A stretch of DNA of 64,000 bases from Isochrysis galbana (GCA_018136815.1 CM030931.1:2843801-2907800); one strand, 5' to 3'. Shown: positions 32,594-43,422, counted from the stretch's first letter. The notes: a model not told the origin generated them from the sequence alone. A program made the numbers and translations.

Positions 32594-35500
32594 TCAACGA
32601 GAATGGAGCCTGGATCGAGTGCGCGAAGACGGCGCATCGAGAACGAGAGGAAGAGGAGTATCCCTGGCCGACGAAGAAGTTGCTTCCGGGGACTCAACAT
32701 CTTCTGGACAAGTCTCTTCGACGGAGCGATCATAATCATCAAGCAAATCAGAACAACGACGGAGCAACTCGGAACGAGGCTCCCAGGTGGCTTCTCGAAT
32801 AGAATAGCCACGCCACTTCACGAGGTACTCGATAGAATCGCCATGGCTACGACGATCGAGCAACTTTTCAACGATGTACTCGTCGTCAGCCAGCGGCTCT
32901 TCATCAACGAAAGTATGATACGGCCGGAGGTTCGAGATATGCACCTCCTCCTTGACTAACCGGTTCTCCAAATCACGGAGTCGGTACCTAGTGTCGGACA
33001 GAGCCTCTACGACGCGGTAGGGACCCGAGTAGATGAATTGCAACTTGTTGGCATGGCCTGGTAATCGCATGCAGACGCGATCCCCAGGTTCGAAACGCGC
33101 TGGTCTTTGAGACTTGATGGTAGCGTCACGGACTGACTCAGCCTGAGCGGCTAGGGTAGCCTCGAGAGCGCTGGACCAAGAGAGGCGGAGGCTCGCATTG
33201 AGCCTGGATGCGTACGAGCGAACGTCGGCGGACGCCGCCTCGAGAGCAGTTGGCGAAACAGACTTCGGATCAGAGAGTTGAGCGGGCAGACGCAGCTCAC
33301 GCCCAAAGATCAAAGACGCTGGAGACCGGGAGGTAACACGACCGGAAGAAGCCCTCAACGAGAGGAGTAGGAACGGCAAATGGTCGACCCAATGACCGCC
33401 ACCCTCGTTCGAGGCGCGCATCAAACGAATGAGCGTTTGCTGAGCGCGTTCGACGAAGCCTACACCCTCATGTCGGTACGGCTCTGTACTCGACAAATCA
33501 GTCCCGGTGAGCTCCAGAATACGCGAAACAAGAACCGAACATAGATTCGAACCGGCGTCGGTCCGAAGCTGCCTAGGGACTCCATAACGCGTCACAATCA
33601 AGCGGATAAACATGTCCAAGGCCACCTCCGACGAAGGATCCCCATTCGAAGGCTCAGCCTCAATCCATCGAGTGAGCGAGTCGATGAAGACGACCAGCTT
33701 GTCGTAACCCGAGACTCCAGGCACGAAGTTGTGAGTGGGAGCCAGTGAGAGCACGTCGCAGTAGACCACATCAAAGGGGTAGGTACCCACGGAGAGACCG
33801 GAGGGCGACGCTAGAGCCCTAGGTAGCGGCTTGGCGAGGGTGCACTCGTGGCATTCCCGGACGTAGGATGCAACGTCGGAAGACATGCCCGGCCAGTATA
33901 CCCGAGTACGAAGAAGACCGGACATACGAGAAACTCCAAGGTGACCGGAGCGATCGTGGTAGGCAAAAAGGTAGCGAGACCGCAACGAGGGCGGAACATA
34001 GAGCACTAGCGAGTCCGGGTCGGTGGAGTCAGGAACGGTGCGATAGTAGACGAGCCCATCGTGAACGACGAAACGGCGAAACATCTTGGATGGCTGAGCG
34101 GGAGCGGGAGCGGGAGCGACAGGACTGGAACACGAATCATCTTCGACAATGGGGCCTGAGGCGGCGGCTGGCGGAGGCGACCCTTGGCCTGATGGCTCGT
34201 GGTTGGCCGTCTCTCCTGAGCCCAGGAGTGGCTCTACGAACGGATCTTCCGCCAGGGCCGCTTTCATCTCTTCGGAAGTCGGCGTACGCGGGGCCAAATA
34301 ACTGGACTGGATGGCGGGCCCGGAATCGGAGGCTCGACGACGAGATCGATCCAAAGCTTGAAGCCCTCGCGCCGTAGCTACGGAGCGCGTGATGGCAGCC
34401 ACCGGATGAGACCGTTCATGCTCGGCTAGAGACTCTGAGCTAGGCTCACGTACCGCTAGCGGCGCTGGGCCGGCGAGTGGTTCATCTTCGTGTTCCGGCT
34501 CCAGGGATGCTAGCCGGGACAGCCCGTCAGCATCCTGATGAACAGCTCCTGGTTTATGTTCGACATCGAACCGGTACTCAGCCAACTTGAGAGCCCACCG
34601 AGTCAGCCGAGAGGCTGGCCCACCGGCTACTTGATCCTTCATGGTATGCAGCCATCGCAGCGCAGAGTGGTCAACGACTAACTTGAACCGACGCCCCCAA
34701 AGGTAGGGTCGCCAATTTCGGATTGATTCCAGGGCAGCCAAGAGCTCAATCTCGGTCACCGTCCAATGGCGTTCGGCCGAGGTGAGACTGCGAGCGTAAT
34801 ACCCAACGACTCGTTCACGGTTATCGTCTCCTAGCTGCGAGAGGATGCCGGCGATACCCAACTTGCTAGCCCCATCGGTCTTGACGATGAAGGGCCGATC
34901 ATCCCTGGGTGGAGTCAAGACGGGCTCCGAAGTGATCGCTGTCTTGAGCTCTTGGATAGCTCGGCGACACTCCTCGGACTGGGACTCCTTTGCCACGTCG
35001 CAGCCCTTCCGCGTGAGGGCAGTGAGAGGAGCAGCCTTAGCGGCGAATTGGCGAATGAATCGACGATAGTAGGAGCAAAGGCCGAGGAAAGATCGAACCG
35101 CTTCCAAGGAGTTGATGGATGACGGGTCGATGTCGGCGACAGCTGCGACCTTCTTCGGGTCCATCTTGAGACCTTCCCTCGAGACAACGTGACCGAGGTA
35201 CTCCGTAGAGGTGGCAAAGAAGACACACTTGGACATCTTGCAGGTCAGACCGGCCCACTCTAGCCGTTCGAGAACGAGGTCTAGCCGGTGAAGCATTTGC
35301 TCGAACGAAGCCTGTGCCCTGGCCTCTTCGGAAGGACCCACGCCCGTTGACCAGATGCCCACATCATCGAGGTAAGGCATGCAGATCTCCCACGCTAGCG
35401 CACCGAGAACGATGTCCATCAAGCGGCACATGTAGGAGGGACCTGATTGGATGCCGAACGGTAGAAAGTTGAACTCGTATTTGCCGCGATGGGTAGTGAA

Positions 35501-38500
35501 AGCGGTGATATGTTTGTGCGATTCTTTGATCGGGATGCCCCAAAAACCAGAGGCTAAATCGAGAGTACATAAGAAGAGAGAACTGAGCGGCCCTTGGCCG
35601 GACGCTAGCCTATCGATAGCCTCCACAATGAGGGGTAGAGGGCTATCCTCGACGCGTAGCTTGGCGTTCGTGTCGCGGTAGTCCACGCAGAATCGAACGG
35701 AGCCATCTTTCTTGCTGACCAGGACTACTCGGGAAGCCCAAGCCGAATTTGACTTGCGAATAATGCCGGCGGCTTCCATCTTGGCTACCTCCTCTTCTAT
35801 GATGAGCTCGCCTGCGCGGCCCACTCTAGACGGAGCGTGCCGGTGAGGAACAGCGCCGGGGTTGAGTGGCAACTCCACCTCGAGAACGTGCGTATGGTTT
35901 GGAGCCCCCGGGTGCAACGCGAAAGCTTTGATGCGCCGGGCCAAGAGTTGGCGTACTTCTTCTCGTTGATCGTCGGAAAGAAGCCGGTCTGGATCGATGG
36001 TGGCTGAGTCGAGTAGAGATCGTTGCTCCTCGCTCAGCGCGGTGACAGGGTCACCATCCCCCTCGCTTCCAGTCGGAGTCCAGCCCCGGTGCAACTTGAA
36101 ACGCACCTGGAGCGAAGCTATCGGATGCAGAGACGGCAGGGTCAGCGCATTGACCCCGGTGTGGACGATCGTCACCGCGATGCGATGATCTTCCGTGGGC
36201 GTGACCACCGTGGGCATTACGAGAGGAGACGAATCGAGAGCCTCGCGATTTGGTAGGCGGTCGACCAGCATCGCGCAGTCCGAATGATCTCGGAGAGCTA
36301 GCGGAACCCTGACCCAGATGGTTGCGCGGTGGAAGGCAGGAATCGTCACCGCTTGCTCCGTGTAGAGAAGATATTCGGACGAGGTAGACGCCGGAGCTTT
36401 GGCCGCAAACTCGTCGGCAGACTCAAAGAGAGGTGTATAGAGTGGCTGTCTAGCATCAGCAGCAGCCTCACCCTCCGATCCGGCCGGGATCTCTCGTGTT
36501 GCCGTCGACCTCTCCAGAAAGTCGACAGTCAGCGGCTGACCGGGTGACATCGAGATAGCTCCGACGAAGCCGGCGTCCGCGACTGGGGGCGGCGCCGTGG
36601 AAACTCTGACTACACATTCGGAAAGGACTCTTGAAGAGTCTTCTGAATCGCCAGAGGCCGGACGGAGGCGGAGGCTTCCTTCCGAGCTCGCGGCGTCGAG
36701 AGAAATGGTAGCGGAGTGGGCGGCCAAAAAATCGTTCCCGAGCAGAAGCATCGCGTTTCCTTCGATGACCGCGAACGAATGACGGAAGAGGCGACCGGAC
36801 AAGGAGAAGACGAGGCTAGCCCGGCCCCTAGTGATGAGAGGAAGGCCGTCCGGCCCATGTAGGTTGGGGACGGTAGCGTCCGATACGCGTTCGACGCAAG
36901 CGTCTTCAGGTAGTCGATCGAGAAGAGCAGTGGTGATTACTGACGGGCCCGCTCCAGTGTCAGCCAGGGTGCTGTTCACCGTGAGGGCAACGTCCGGGAG
37001 AACGAACCCTTGAGCTGCGCGGTCGCCATCGGCACGGCAGACCACGAGATCGCGGACATAGAGGCAGTGACGAGGGTAGAGCGGCGGCGGAGTGTCCGCG
37101 ATAGATTCCACCGGAAGTGAGGTTCCGGCTCCGGGTGACAGGGTGGTTGGATTGGAGGCTAGCCTGGACGGAGAAGATTCATCGACGTGGGGCACTCGCT
37201 CGATAGCGGCGGCCACCGTCTGCGGCACGAATGGTATCGAGGAGCGTGGGGATGCCTTTGCTGAACTAGAGGGGTTAGGCACGCCACCATAGCCTAGCCC
37301 TCGACGGTCCGTCGGATGCCGAGGTTGATCCATTTGGCGTGACCATTCCTTCTCCAGGGACTTCTGCAAGTCTGTCTTCGGAAGCTTCGACAACTCGGAA
37401 AATCCGGCCGCACTGAGGCCCCTAGCGGTAGCCCCATCGCAATACAGTGCCCGTGGAGTATCCTCTCCTTCGGCGGCGTCGGAGGGCTTGGTCTCGAGGG
37501 TCTGCATGCTCCGGTGTTCTGGCATCTCGGGCGTGTCATCTTCTCCCGAGTCGGGCCCGACATCCCAGGTTTCGAGTGGCCTTTCGGCTACGAACGAATT
37601 GGTCAGTTCGGCCACTCCCTCGTCGCCAGCCGTGAAGGAGGCGCTCGGAGATAGTGCATTGATGCCTTGAGAGCCCAGTCGAGACAAGATGGGAGGTTCC
37701 GACGGCTCCGCAGCTGCCGCTTGCTCAGCGATTTCTTGGGCGATGGAAGGCGTGACATCCTGCCACCGATGGACCCCCGAAATTACATCACGGTCGAAGA
37801 CCTGCCACTTGCTGCGGCGCTTCTTCACCGTGTTTGGAGGGCCTGGCGTTGTAGAGCGGTCCTCTATGGGCCACTCCCACGGCAGGAAGCGGTCTCCTTC
37901 CGCCTCGGCCTCGTCTTGCGATACGTTTGTTTCCGAGTCCTCCTGATGAAGCAGGCGAGAAGCATCGGCAACGGGGCCTGCGTCCGGGATCACGACAACC
38001 GAATCAGACACTGGCGAACCGCTGGGAGGCGTGAGGTGAGAGCTAGAAGCTGCTTCGCCTCTCCCCTCCATGAAACGAGCCAGAGCCGTCCTCGGCTCAG
38101 CCAGCTCGAAACCGGTCGAGCAAAGCGAAGGGCGTTCTCTCAAGCTGGCAGCTGCTTGGGAAATTGCCCAGTCCACCGTGAAGTCGAGCGAACGCGACGC
38201 CTTGGCTTCGCGCGCATAACGGCGCAAGACCGGCATCCACTGGGCCGCCATTGCACCGGCAATGCCCACATAGGTGCGGCTGCGAAGGGCGCCACGGTGG
38301 GGCGACGGCGATAGATCCGCCATAGCGGATAGACGTCCCTCGACAATCTTCGAAGGCTGCAAGGACGGGAGTGAAGCCGTCAGGTACAGGCCAGTTGCTT
38401 TTTGATGGCCCGTGCCGTGCTGCCACGGCTGCACAAACTGCCGCGGTCGCAACCCCCCGACTAAGGCAGAGGCTTCCGCGTGCATTCGAGGATTTTCGAC

Positions 38501-38905
38501 GGCAACGAAAGGCGCGTCGGCGCTTGCCATGGCGAGGAAGACTCTAGCGGCGGATTCGAGAGCCTGGCGTCGTCCCGGCTCCCGATCGAGCCACTGGCAA
38601 CTCACCGCCGACAAATACGTGCACGGCGGATGCGCAACCACGAGGTCCCAACCGAGGTTTTGAATGTGAAGAGCATCTCCGCAGAAGTGGGGAATGTAGT
38701 CGATCTCCGACGGTCGTAGATCGCACGTCGCGACGTGCGCTCCGGCGAGTAGGAACATCGAAGACACGACCCCGCTAGCTTCACCGACGACTAGAACGCG
38801 GGGTGGAGGAATCCCCTCGGCCGGGTCAAGTGTCGACTCCGGCTTCCGAGATAGCCGTTCGGCGGGGGCTTCAGCCGGCGAGGCGGCTCCCACCGTCGAG
38901 AGCAC
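32594..38905 (-). CDS. Retroelement polyprotein: DNA methyltransferase-protease-RT-RNase H-integrase-chromodomain
   Basis: About 2,100 codons in one frame. Residues ~35-245 resemble phage and bacterial DNA cytosine methyltransferases of the small PPCTYL type: VLVVGEASG, a CDLRPSE block, DLVVAHPPCTYLS with the PC catalytic pair, VENPRMH, FVQPWQHG and RSRTYVGIAGAMAAQW. Then an acidic/Pro-Ser linker; retropepsin DTGAGPS (~650) and LLGNDFLA; reverse transcriptase (~1010-1190) with FCVDYRDTN, LPFGIQSGP and YLDD; RNase H (~1335-1460) with KTDGAS; integrase zinc region with H..H..CHEC (~1645-1690) and catalytic core starting VVYCDV (~1718); chromodomain (~2015-2070) with YLVKWRGY..ATWEP. The methyltransferase part sits where Gag would be expected. 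No ATG precedes it in this frame, so how translation begins is unclear. Confidence 0.85.
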   Translation of the reverse strand: MLSTVGAASPAEAPAERLSRKPESTLDPAEGIPPPRVLVVGEASGVVSSMFLLAGAHVATCDLRPSEIDYIPHFCGDALHIQNLGWDLVVAHPPCTYLSAVSCQWLDREPGRRQALESAARVFLAMASADAPFVAVENPRMHAEASALVGGLRPRQFVQPWQHGTGHQKATGLYLTASLPSLQPSKIVEGRLSAMADLSPSPHRGALRSRTYVGIAGAMAAQWMPVLRRYAREAKASRSLDFTVDWAISQAAASLRERPSLCSTGFELAEPRTALARFMEGRGEAASSSHLTPPSGSPVSDSVVVIPDAGPVADASRLLHQEDSETNVSQDEAEAEGDRFLPWEWPIEDRSTTPGPPNTVKKRRSKWQVFDRDVISGVHRWQDVTPSIAQEIAEQAAAAEPSEPPILSRLGSQGINALSPSASFTAGDEGVAELTNSFVAERPLETWDVGPDSGEDDTPEMPEHRSMQTLETKPSDAAEGEDTPRALYCDGATARGLSAAGFSELSKLPKTDLQKSLEKEWSRQMDQPRHPTDRRGLGYGGVPNPSSSAKASPRSSIPFVPQTVAAAIERVPHVDESSPSRLASNPTTLSPGAGTSLPVESIADTPPPLYPRHCLYVRDLVVCRADGDRAAQGFVLPDVALTVNSTLADTGAGPSVITTALLDRLPEDACVERVSDATVPNLHGPDGLPLITRGRASLVFSLSGRLFRHSFAVIEGNAMLLLGNDFLAAHSATISLDAASSEGSLRLRPASGDSEDSSRVLSECVVRVSTAPPPVADAGFVGAISMSPGQPLTVDFLERSTATREIPAGSEGEAAADARQPLYTPLFESADEFAAKAPASTSSEYLLYTEQAVTIPAFHRATIWVRVPLALRDHSDCAMLVDRLPNREALDSSPLVMPTVVTPTEDHRIAVTIVHTGVNALTLPSLHPIASLQVRFKLHRGWTPTGSEGDGDPVTALSEEQRSLLDSATIDPDRLLSDDQREEVRQLLARRIKAFALHPGAPNHTHVLEVELPLNPGAVPHRHAPSRVGRAGELIIEEEVAKMEAAGIIRKSNSAWASRVVLVSKKDGSVRFCVDYRDTNAKLRVEDSPLPLIVEAIDRLASGQGPLSSLFLCTLDLASGFWGIPIKESHKHITAFTTHRGKYEFNFLPFGIQSGPSYMCRLMDIVLGALAWEICMPYLDDVGIWSTGVGPSEEARAQASFEQMLHRLDLVLERLEWAGLTCKMSKCVFFATSTEYLGHVVSREGLKMDPKKVAAVADIDPSSINSLEAVRSFLGLCSYYRRFIRQFAAKAAPLTALTRKGCDVAKESQSEECRRAIQELKTAITSEPVLTPPRDDRPFIVKTDGASKLGIAGILSQLGDDNRERVVGYYARSLTSAERHWTVTEIELLAALESIRNWRPYLWGRRFKLVVDHSALRWLHTMKDQVAGGPASRLTRWALKLAEYRFDVEHKPGAVHQDADGLSRLASLEPEHEDEPLAGPAPLAVREPSSESLAEHERSHPVAAITRSVATARGLQALDRSRRRASDSGPAIQSSYLAPRTPTSEEMKAALAEDPFVEPLLGSGETANHEPSGQGSPPPAAASGPIVEDDSCSSPVAPAPAPAQPSKMFRRFVVHDGLVYYRTVPDSTDPDSLVLYVPPSLRSRYLFAYHDRSGHLGVSRMSGLLRTRVYWPGMSSDVASYVRECHECTLAKPLPRALASPSGLSVGTYPFDVVYCDVLSLAPTHNFVPGVSGYDKLVVFIDSLTRWIEAEPSNGDPSSEVALDMFIRLIVTRYGVPRQLRTDAGSNLCSVLVSRILELTGTDLSSTEPYRHEGVGFVERAQQTLIRLMRASNEGGGHWVDHLPFLLLSLRASSGRVTSRSPASLIFGRELRLPAQLSDPKSVSPTALEAASADVRSYASRLNASLRLSWSSALEATLAAQAESVRDATIKSQRPARFEPGDRVCMRLPGHANKLQFIYSGPYRVVEALSDTRYRLRDLENRLVKEEVHISNLRPYHTFVDEEPLADDEYIVEKLLDRRSHGDSIEYLVKWRGYSIREATWEPRSELLRRCSDLLDDYDRSVEETCPEDVESPEATSSSARDTPLPLVLDAPSSRTRSRLHSR

Positions 38906-40175
38906 CGGCGGCTAGCGCGGCGCTTTGGCCCTCCTCCCCACCGGGAGTCGGGTGAATGAAATTCTGGACTGGGTCGGGCAACCCCATTTGGGTGTCTGGA
39001 CGGGGAACGAACGGCGAACGAAGGGCTGTGGGGCGGCGAGGCGCTCCTAGCGGCCCTAGTGTGATGGGTTGTAAGAGATTGTTAGACCTACAAAGAACTC
39101 TTCCCTCAGGGAGGGAGCCTAGGCTGCTTGAGTGCAGCGACGCAGCGAACAACGACGGACAAAGAGCCTGAGAACAACAGGTTACACCGACTCACGAACA
39201 CACCGGAATCATTCACCCAAACAAAGCAAATTATCAAGCAACCGCGACCCCAAATCACCGATAACTCAAACACGTCGCGAGAGACGGAGAGAGAGAGCGA
39301 GAGAGAGAGAGACTCCGCAGCGACGGCCGGAGCGTGTCTCCGTTGTAACTTCCCACGTAGCGGAGAGTCCGAAGGGGAGCGTCATGTCGCGCGACCACGG
39401 CGATCACTTTGGATACAGATCGCAACGAGATATCTTCACGACAGAGGAAATCTTGCCGTTGAGCGTGAACCTTCTAGACGCTTCTAACGAACAACCCTGA
39501 GTAGCAACCAAGGGGAAGAAACACCAAAGGGGCCAAGGGCTTGCATGTAACTTGCATCAAGGGGAAAGATTCCCTCACCTAGGAAGCGAACCTACACCGG
39601 TCTCCAAGGGGAGATGGCAAATTAAACCTCAAATCTCGAGCGGATAGAGCAACCGACTTGCTCGCCAAAACCTTGACCGAGAAGAAAGAAGCAAGGACCT
39701 ACAAGCCAAGGGTAGCGGACCTAGGGAATGTGAGAGGAAATTTCCGAACGCCAACGCCAAACGCCGAACGCGGGAAGGCAACGAAACCCTAACCAGGCCA
39801 AGCAGAACCTACGAAGAACAGGCCTGGACAACAACGAAAGTCAGCAGGTCCCAAGAAAGAACCGGAACCCAACAAGAAACAACAAGCCTTGCAAGAAGCT
39901 AAACAAGCCTTCACAAGGTAACTCGAGAGCCTGAGACAAGCGCGCAGCGAGCAACAGGCGACCTGGCTCCTTTAGGTAAAGATTACCCGAAAGGAGGAAA
40001 CCTGGAATCTAGACCTGACAAACAGGCTAGAAGGAACGAAACGAGAACTCGAATTCTAGATCGCTAGGGACGAACCCTACCAACCTAGGTGTACCTGAGC
40101 TTCACCGTGTGGCCGCACGGCGAAGGACCTGGAAACAAGAGCCTGGAAATCGCATCATCTAGGATGAATGCGACA
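38901..40175 (-). repeat. LTR, right copy
   Basis: Matches 30943-32217 along its full length with a constant offset of 7,958 bases. Starts TGTCGCATTC at 40175. The methyltransferase-coding frame begins at its inner edge. Confidence 0.8.
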
Positions 40176-40451
40176 AAAAATCGACAATAGGGTATGTGAA
40201 TATTGCTGTATAAATGACTATGGACATTTGATGGCTCCATTCGATTGATGTCCCATAATTGACGGAAGGAACGACACCTCATACCTCATCCCATGGCGCT
40301 CAATGGGCACCAAGGGCCAAGGGCCCTGGTGCATGCGCGCGAGCGCAAGTGCGCACTCCGCCTCGAGCTCAGGTGCACTGTCCATTGGACGGAGGAGGGA
40401 CATGGGCACGAGAGGAGAGAGGCGAAGAAGAGAAGGGGGGGCGCGGGGTAA

Positions 40452-40602
40452 GGCGAGAAGCGCTCAATCACCATCACCCACAGCATAGAAAAGCATTCAA
40501 TCATCATCAGCCTACACGTGGGAACGCGTTCAATCGCCATCACCCACAGCATAGAAAAAGCGTTCAATCACCATCAGTCTACACGTGGAACGCGTTCAAT
40601 CG
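40452..40602 (-). repeat. Minisatellite array, ~66-base unit (inverted relative to 52551)
   Basis: Alternating half-units TTCAATCACCATCA and CACCCACAGCATAGAAAA / CCTACACGTGGGAACGCG repeat about two and a half times. It begins GGCGAGAAGCGCTCAATC, exactly the edge of the array at 52551-52745 read on the other strand. Confidence 0.75.
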
Positions 40603-40636
40603 TCACCAGGAGGGCGTGCAGATGAAGGAGTCTGCT

Positions 40637-40910
40637 TCATGACATACAAGCAGCTCTTCGTGGACATCACTCGGCACCATATGGTCCCTCGACACACACT
40701 CGTGCCTCGTGAGAAAGTGGCGGATGTGGCCATCAAGTACAATGTCGTCAACCCATCTCAATGGCCCCAGATGCTCCTCAAAGATCCCATGGCTCAGTTT
40801 TGTGATTTCCGACCAGGGGATATTCTGTAAAAGCAGACCCAACCCACTCGAATCACCGTCACAATCTGTTGTGCACTGCGCGATGCACTTGCCATTGATA
40901 AGCTTCACAT
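40637..40910 (+). pseudogene. RPB5-family RNA polymerase subunit fragment
   Basis: The encoded VDITRHHMVPRHTLVP, NPSQWPQMLLKDPMAQF and RPGDIL match the C-terminal domain of RPB5 (H.LVPKH, LP.I...DP.A, GL..GQ). Only this domain is present and the copy is broken, with perhaps one or two breaks. Host RPB5 and giant-virus RPB5 cannot be told apart here; the QWP variant and the neighbouring minisatellite make a viral source worth considering. Treated as a fossil. Confidence 0.55.
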
Positions 40911-41740
40911 TGCTTCCCGTATCCCGTACAGACTCCAACGTCATCCACCGACGTCTGACCAATCGCCAGTGGGCCTACAGCGAGCCACGGAAGCTTGGTG
41001 TAATACGTCATGGGGGGCTCTATTCTGATTTAATATACACAATTTTTGCTGTAATAAACCGACATCACCTGCCACCATGTTGAAGTGCTCCTGTGGGGAT
41101 AATTGAACGCTTTTGGTCTTACGGCGGGGAGGGGAAGAAGACAGGGGGCGTGCGGGGTACAGGGGGGGAAGAAGAGAATGGGTACAGCGGCGGGGGGGGG
41201 TCTTGTCCTTAAAATTTTTATATTTATATTTATTTCATGGGAGCATTTGTCAAAAAAATAACCAAACCTGAGGTTGCAGCCTCTGAGCAGGGGGGGCTCG
41301 CGAGTCGCCCAGGCATGGCGGGGGGGAAAGGGCCAAGGGAGTGGGGCGATAGAACACATGCGTGGAAATAGTGGTTCCAGAGTCGCGTGCGCGGCGAGAA
41401 TGTCAAGAATTTTAGTTTTGGGAAGAGAATAAGCACATTTGCATGTGGGGCGAGAGGCTGACTGTTGTGTTTGCGGGCCTATCCGTGCGCACCCATGGTC
41501 CACCCTCTACTAGCCCTGGTTGACCCGCCTTGGTTGACCCGGGTGGGAGGAGGGGATGTCGTCGGCATTCAGCCTAGCAAAACACAATGAAACAAGCGCA
41601 ACCAGAGCATGCGCCCCGGAACCACTCCTCACTCATACCTGGCGCTGTGCCGCAAGCTGCAAGGATGCGTGCTCTTGTTTCATGTCGTAATGCACATAAG
41701 CGTATGCACCTTCATTGCACCAACATGTCATGACTGCTCG
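40911..41740. other. Intergenic, no gene seen
   Basis: GC-skewed G-runs near 41110-41200 and an A/T-rich patch at 41205-41240. A single half-unit (ATTGAACGCTTTTGG, 41103) of the minisatellite lies here. It also contains the 3' flank of the acidic protein gene. Confidence 0.35.
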
Positions 41741-42370
41741 TCAGCTGTCAAAGAAATCGCGCAAGTGCATCTCTTGCTCTGATTTCCAACGCCCACCCAA
41801 AAATGACGCGCTCTGGTCTCGCTTCCGTTTCTCCCTGGTCCTCTCTTTCAAATCCTTTGGTTGATTGTCTCTCGCCTTGCCCTTCCCCTGACCATCTCCC
41901 CTCGCCGCGGCCGCCGCCTTGGCTTTCGCCGCCGCAGCTGCGGCAGCAGCCTTGACGGCAATGCGGTCATGCGAGGGCACGGAGGGTGTGCTTTCTGCAC
42001 CCATCGAAACAGATGCAGGAGCTGGCGCAGGAGGTCGGTCGTCAAACACATCATGCTCAAAATCGTCTCGTGGAGCTGCGAGGAAAGATGGAACAGCAGC
42101 CTGGTCGAGCACGTCATCGACGGCGGGGAGCAAACCGCCAGACTCGACCTCGTTCGCATCCTCCGCATCCTGTGCCTCTGCGCTGCTCCCTGGCCGCGCT
42201 GCTACCTCCGCCTCCGAGTCGTCATCGTCATCGTCATCAACATCGCTCACTGCGGAGAGGCCCAGAGGAAGCTTGAGTGCACGAGTGGGCGCGGACTCGC
42301 TCTGAGAGAGCTCGGACTCCTCATTCACCTCGGCGTCTTCCCCCTCGCTGTCTTCGTAACCCACGAGCAT
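41741..42370 (-). CDS. Acidic protein with basic C terminus, probably nuclear; family unknown
   Basis: A 209-residue single exon. The start MLVGYEDSEGED resembles the opening of several nuclear RNA-processing proteins (for instance PRCC-type), but this is a weak likeness. There follow acidic runs (a seven-Asp run near residue 55), a Pro/Ala region, an Ala/Lys helix, and a conserved-looking basic end: KERTREKRKRDQSASFLGG then RWKSEQEMHLRDFF. I start at this Met because the frame upstream is Gly/Arg-rich and unlike protein. No catalytic domain seen; function not assigned. Confidence 0.6.
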   Translation of the reverse strand: MLVGYEDSEGEDAEVNEESELSQSESAPTRALKLPLGLSAVSDVDDDDDDDSEAEVAARPGSSAEAQDAEDANEVESGGLLPAVDDVLDQAAVPSFLAAPRDDFEHDVFDDRPPAPAPASVSMGAESTPSVPSHDRIAVKAAAAAAAAKAKAAAAARGDGQGKGKARDNQPKDLKERTREKRKRDQSASFLGGRWKSEQEMHLRDFFDS

Positions 42371-43422
42371 GCAGACGAGAGCAAAGTAGCGAGAGGCCGG
42401 GGAAGGGGAAGAGGCCGCCGCCGCCCCAGGCCGTCCGTCGCGTCGGCGGCTAGGCGGCGCCCCTCGGGCGTGCCCTCCCCCCCCACCGGTCAGGCGAGGA
42501 TAACTGCAGGAACACACGTCCTTACAAAAAAACAACTCTCAAGTGCGGTAGAGTGCTTTACTTGGAAGTCCCGCGCCCCTTCTGCTCCCTTCCTTCTCTT
42601 CTCTAATGTCGGCATCTTCTTTTATATATCCCCACCCCTCTCGACGCCCCGTTTCGCGTGCGGCGGCCGCTTGCCGCCTCTTTCCATCGTCAGTGTGTGG
42701 CCCCCTCCTTGTGTCGCCAAGACCTCTAAGAGAAGAGATTCTTGGAACTCCCCAGGAGTCAATATTTTTGGTAAATACCCTCTCCTTCTTCTTAAACTGA
42801 TCGGGGATATGAGTGGAGGAAGAGAATGAAGAAGGAAGGTCAGAGATGTACACAGGAGAGAGAGAGAGAGAGAGCGCTGATCCTTCTCACTCCTCTCGCG
42901 CCCTTTCCCACAAACACTTTACATAGAGTACTCCTACTTTTACTGTGTGTTCTCTCTTCCCTCCTCGGCTCCACTACTACTCCTACCCCTCTCTTCCCCG
43001 CCCTCTCTCTCTTCCTCTCTCGCGCTCTCTCCCTCTCTCTCTTGAGGGGGTCTCGTTATTACAGGAGATGATGATCTCTCTTTCGTCTCTCCCCCTCCCT
43101 ACCCACTACTCGGGGCCCCTTTCATACAAGAATACAACACTACTACCATCGGGAGAACAAGACGGACTCCATTCGCCCGCCCGCCACCTCTCTCTTACTC
43201 TTTCCCCCTCCTCTTCTCTCTCTCTTCCACTCCGAACGTTCAAGACGCTTTGCAGGCGCAAACCTCATCAACCCCCCCTCCCCCTCCCCCCCCCCCCCCC
43301 CGGCCCCTCCTCTCTCCCTCTCCCCACTCTCGCTCAGGGCGTCCCTCCCACAGACTCCCTCCCTCTCTGCCTTCCCTCCTGACCCTCTAGGCTCCCAAGC
43401 GAGCCGACTGCGGCGGCCGCGC
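42371..43422 (+). promoter_or_regulatory. Divergent intergenic region with CT-rich leader
   Basis: Between two divergent genes. From about 42940 to 43380 the + strand is strongly pyrimidine-rich, ending just before the E3 ligase start. A GA-repeat at 42855-42875 is present. No other feature. Confidence 0.4.

Larger units (their letters stand above)
30869..40175 (-). mobile_element. Ty3/Gypsy chromovirus-type LTR retroelement with a methyltransferase domain
   Basis: Two long terminal repeats in the same orientation flank a single long reading frame with protease, reverse transcriptase, RNase H, integrase and chromodomain in Ty3/Gypsy order. The shared LTR sequence is 1,275 bases with no length difference and no difference that I noticed by eye, so the copy is young. 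No Gag-like region is recognisable and no matching target-site duplication was found, so I regard it as a broken copy with about one large rearrangement; the pol part looks whole. Confidence 0.85.

Noticed and set aside
33080-33100. tRNA B-box-like GGTTCGAAAC
   Set aside because: Lies inside the retroelement coding frame, with no A box or cloverleaf around it.
38100-38905. Bacterial or phage contamination as the source of the methyltransferase
   Set aside because: It is in one open frame with the retroelement protease and RT and lies between two matching LTRs.
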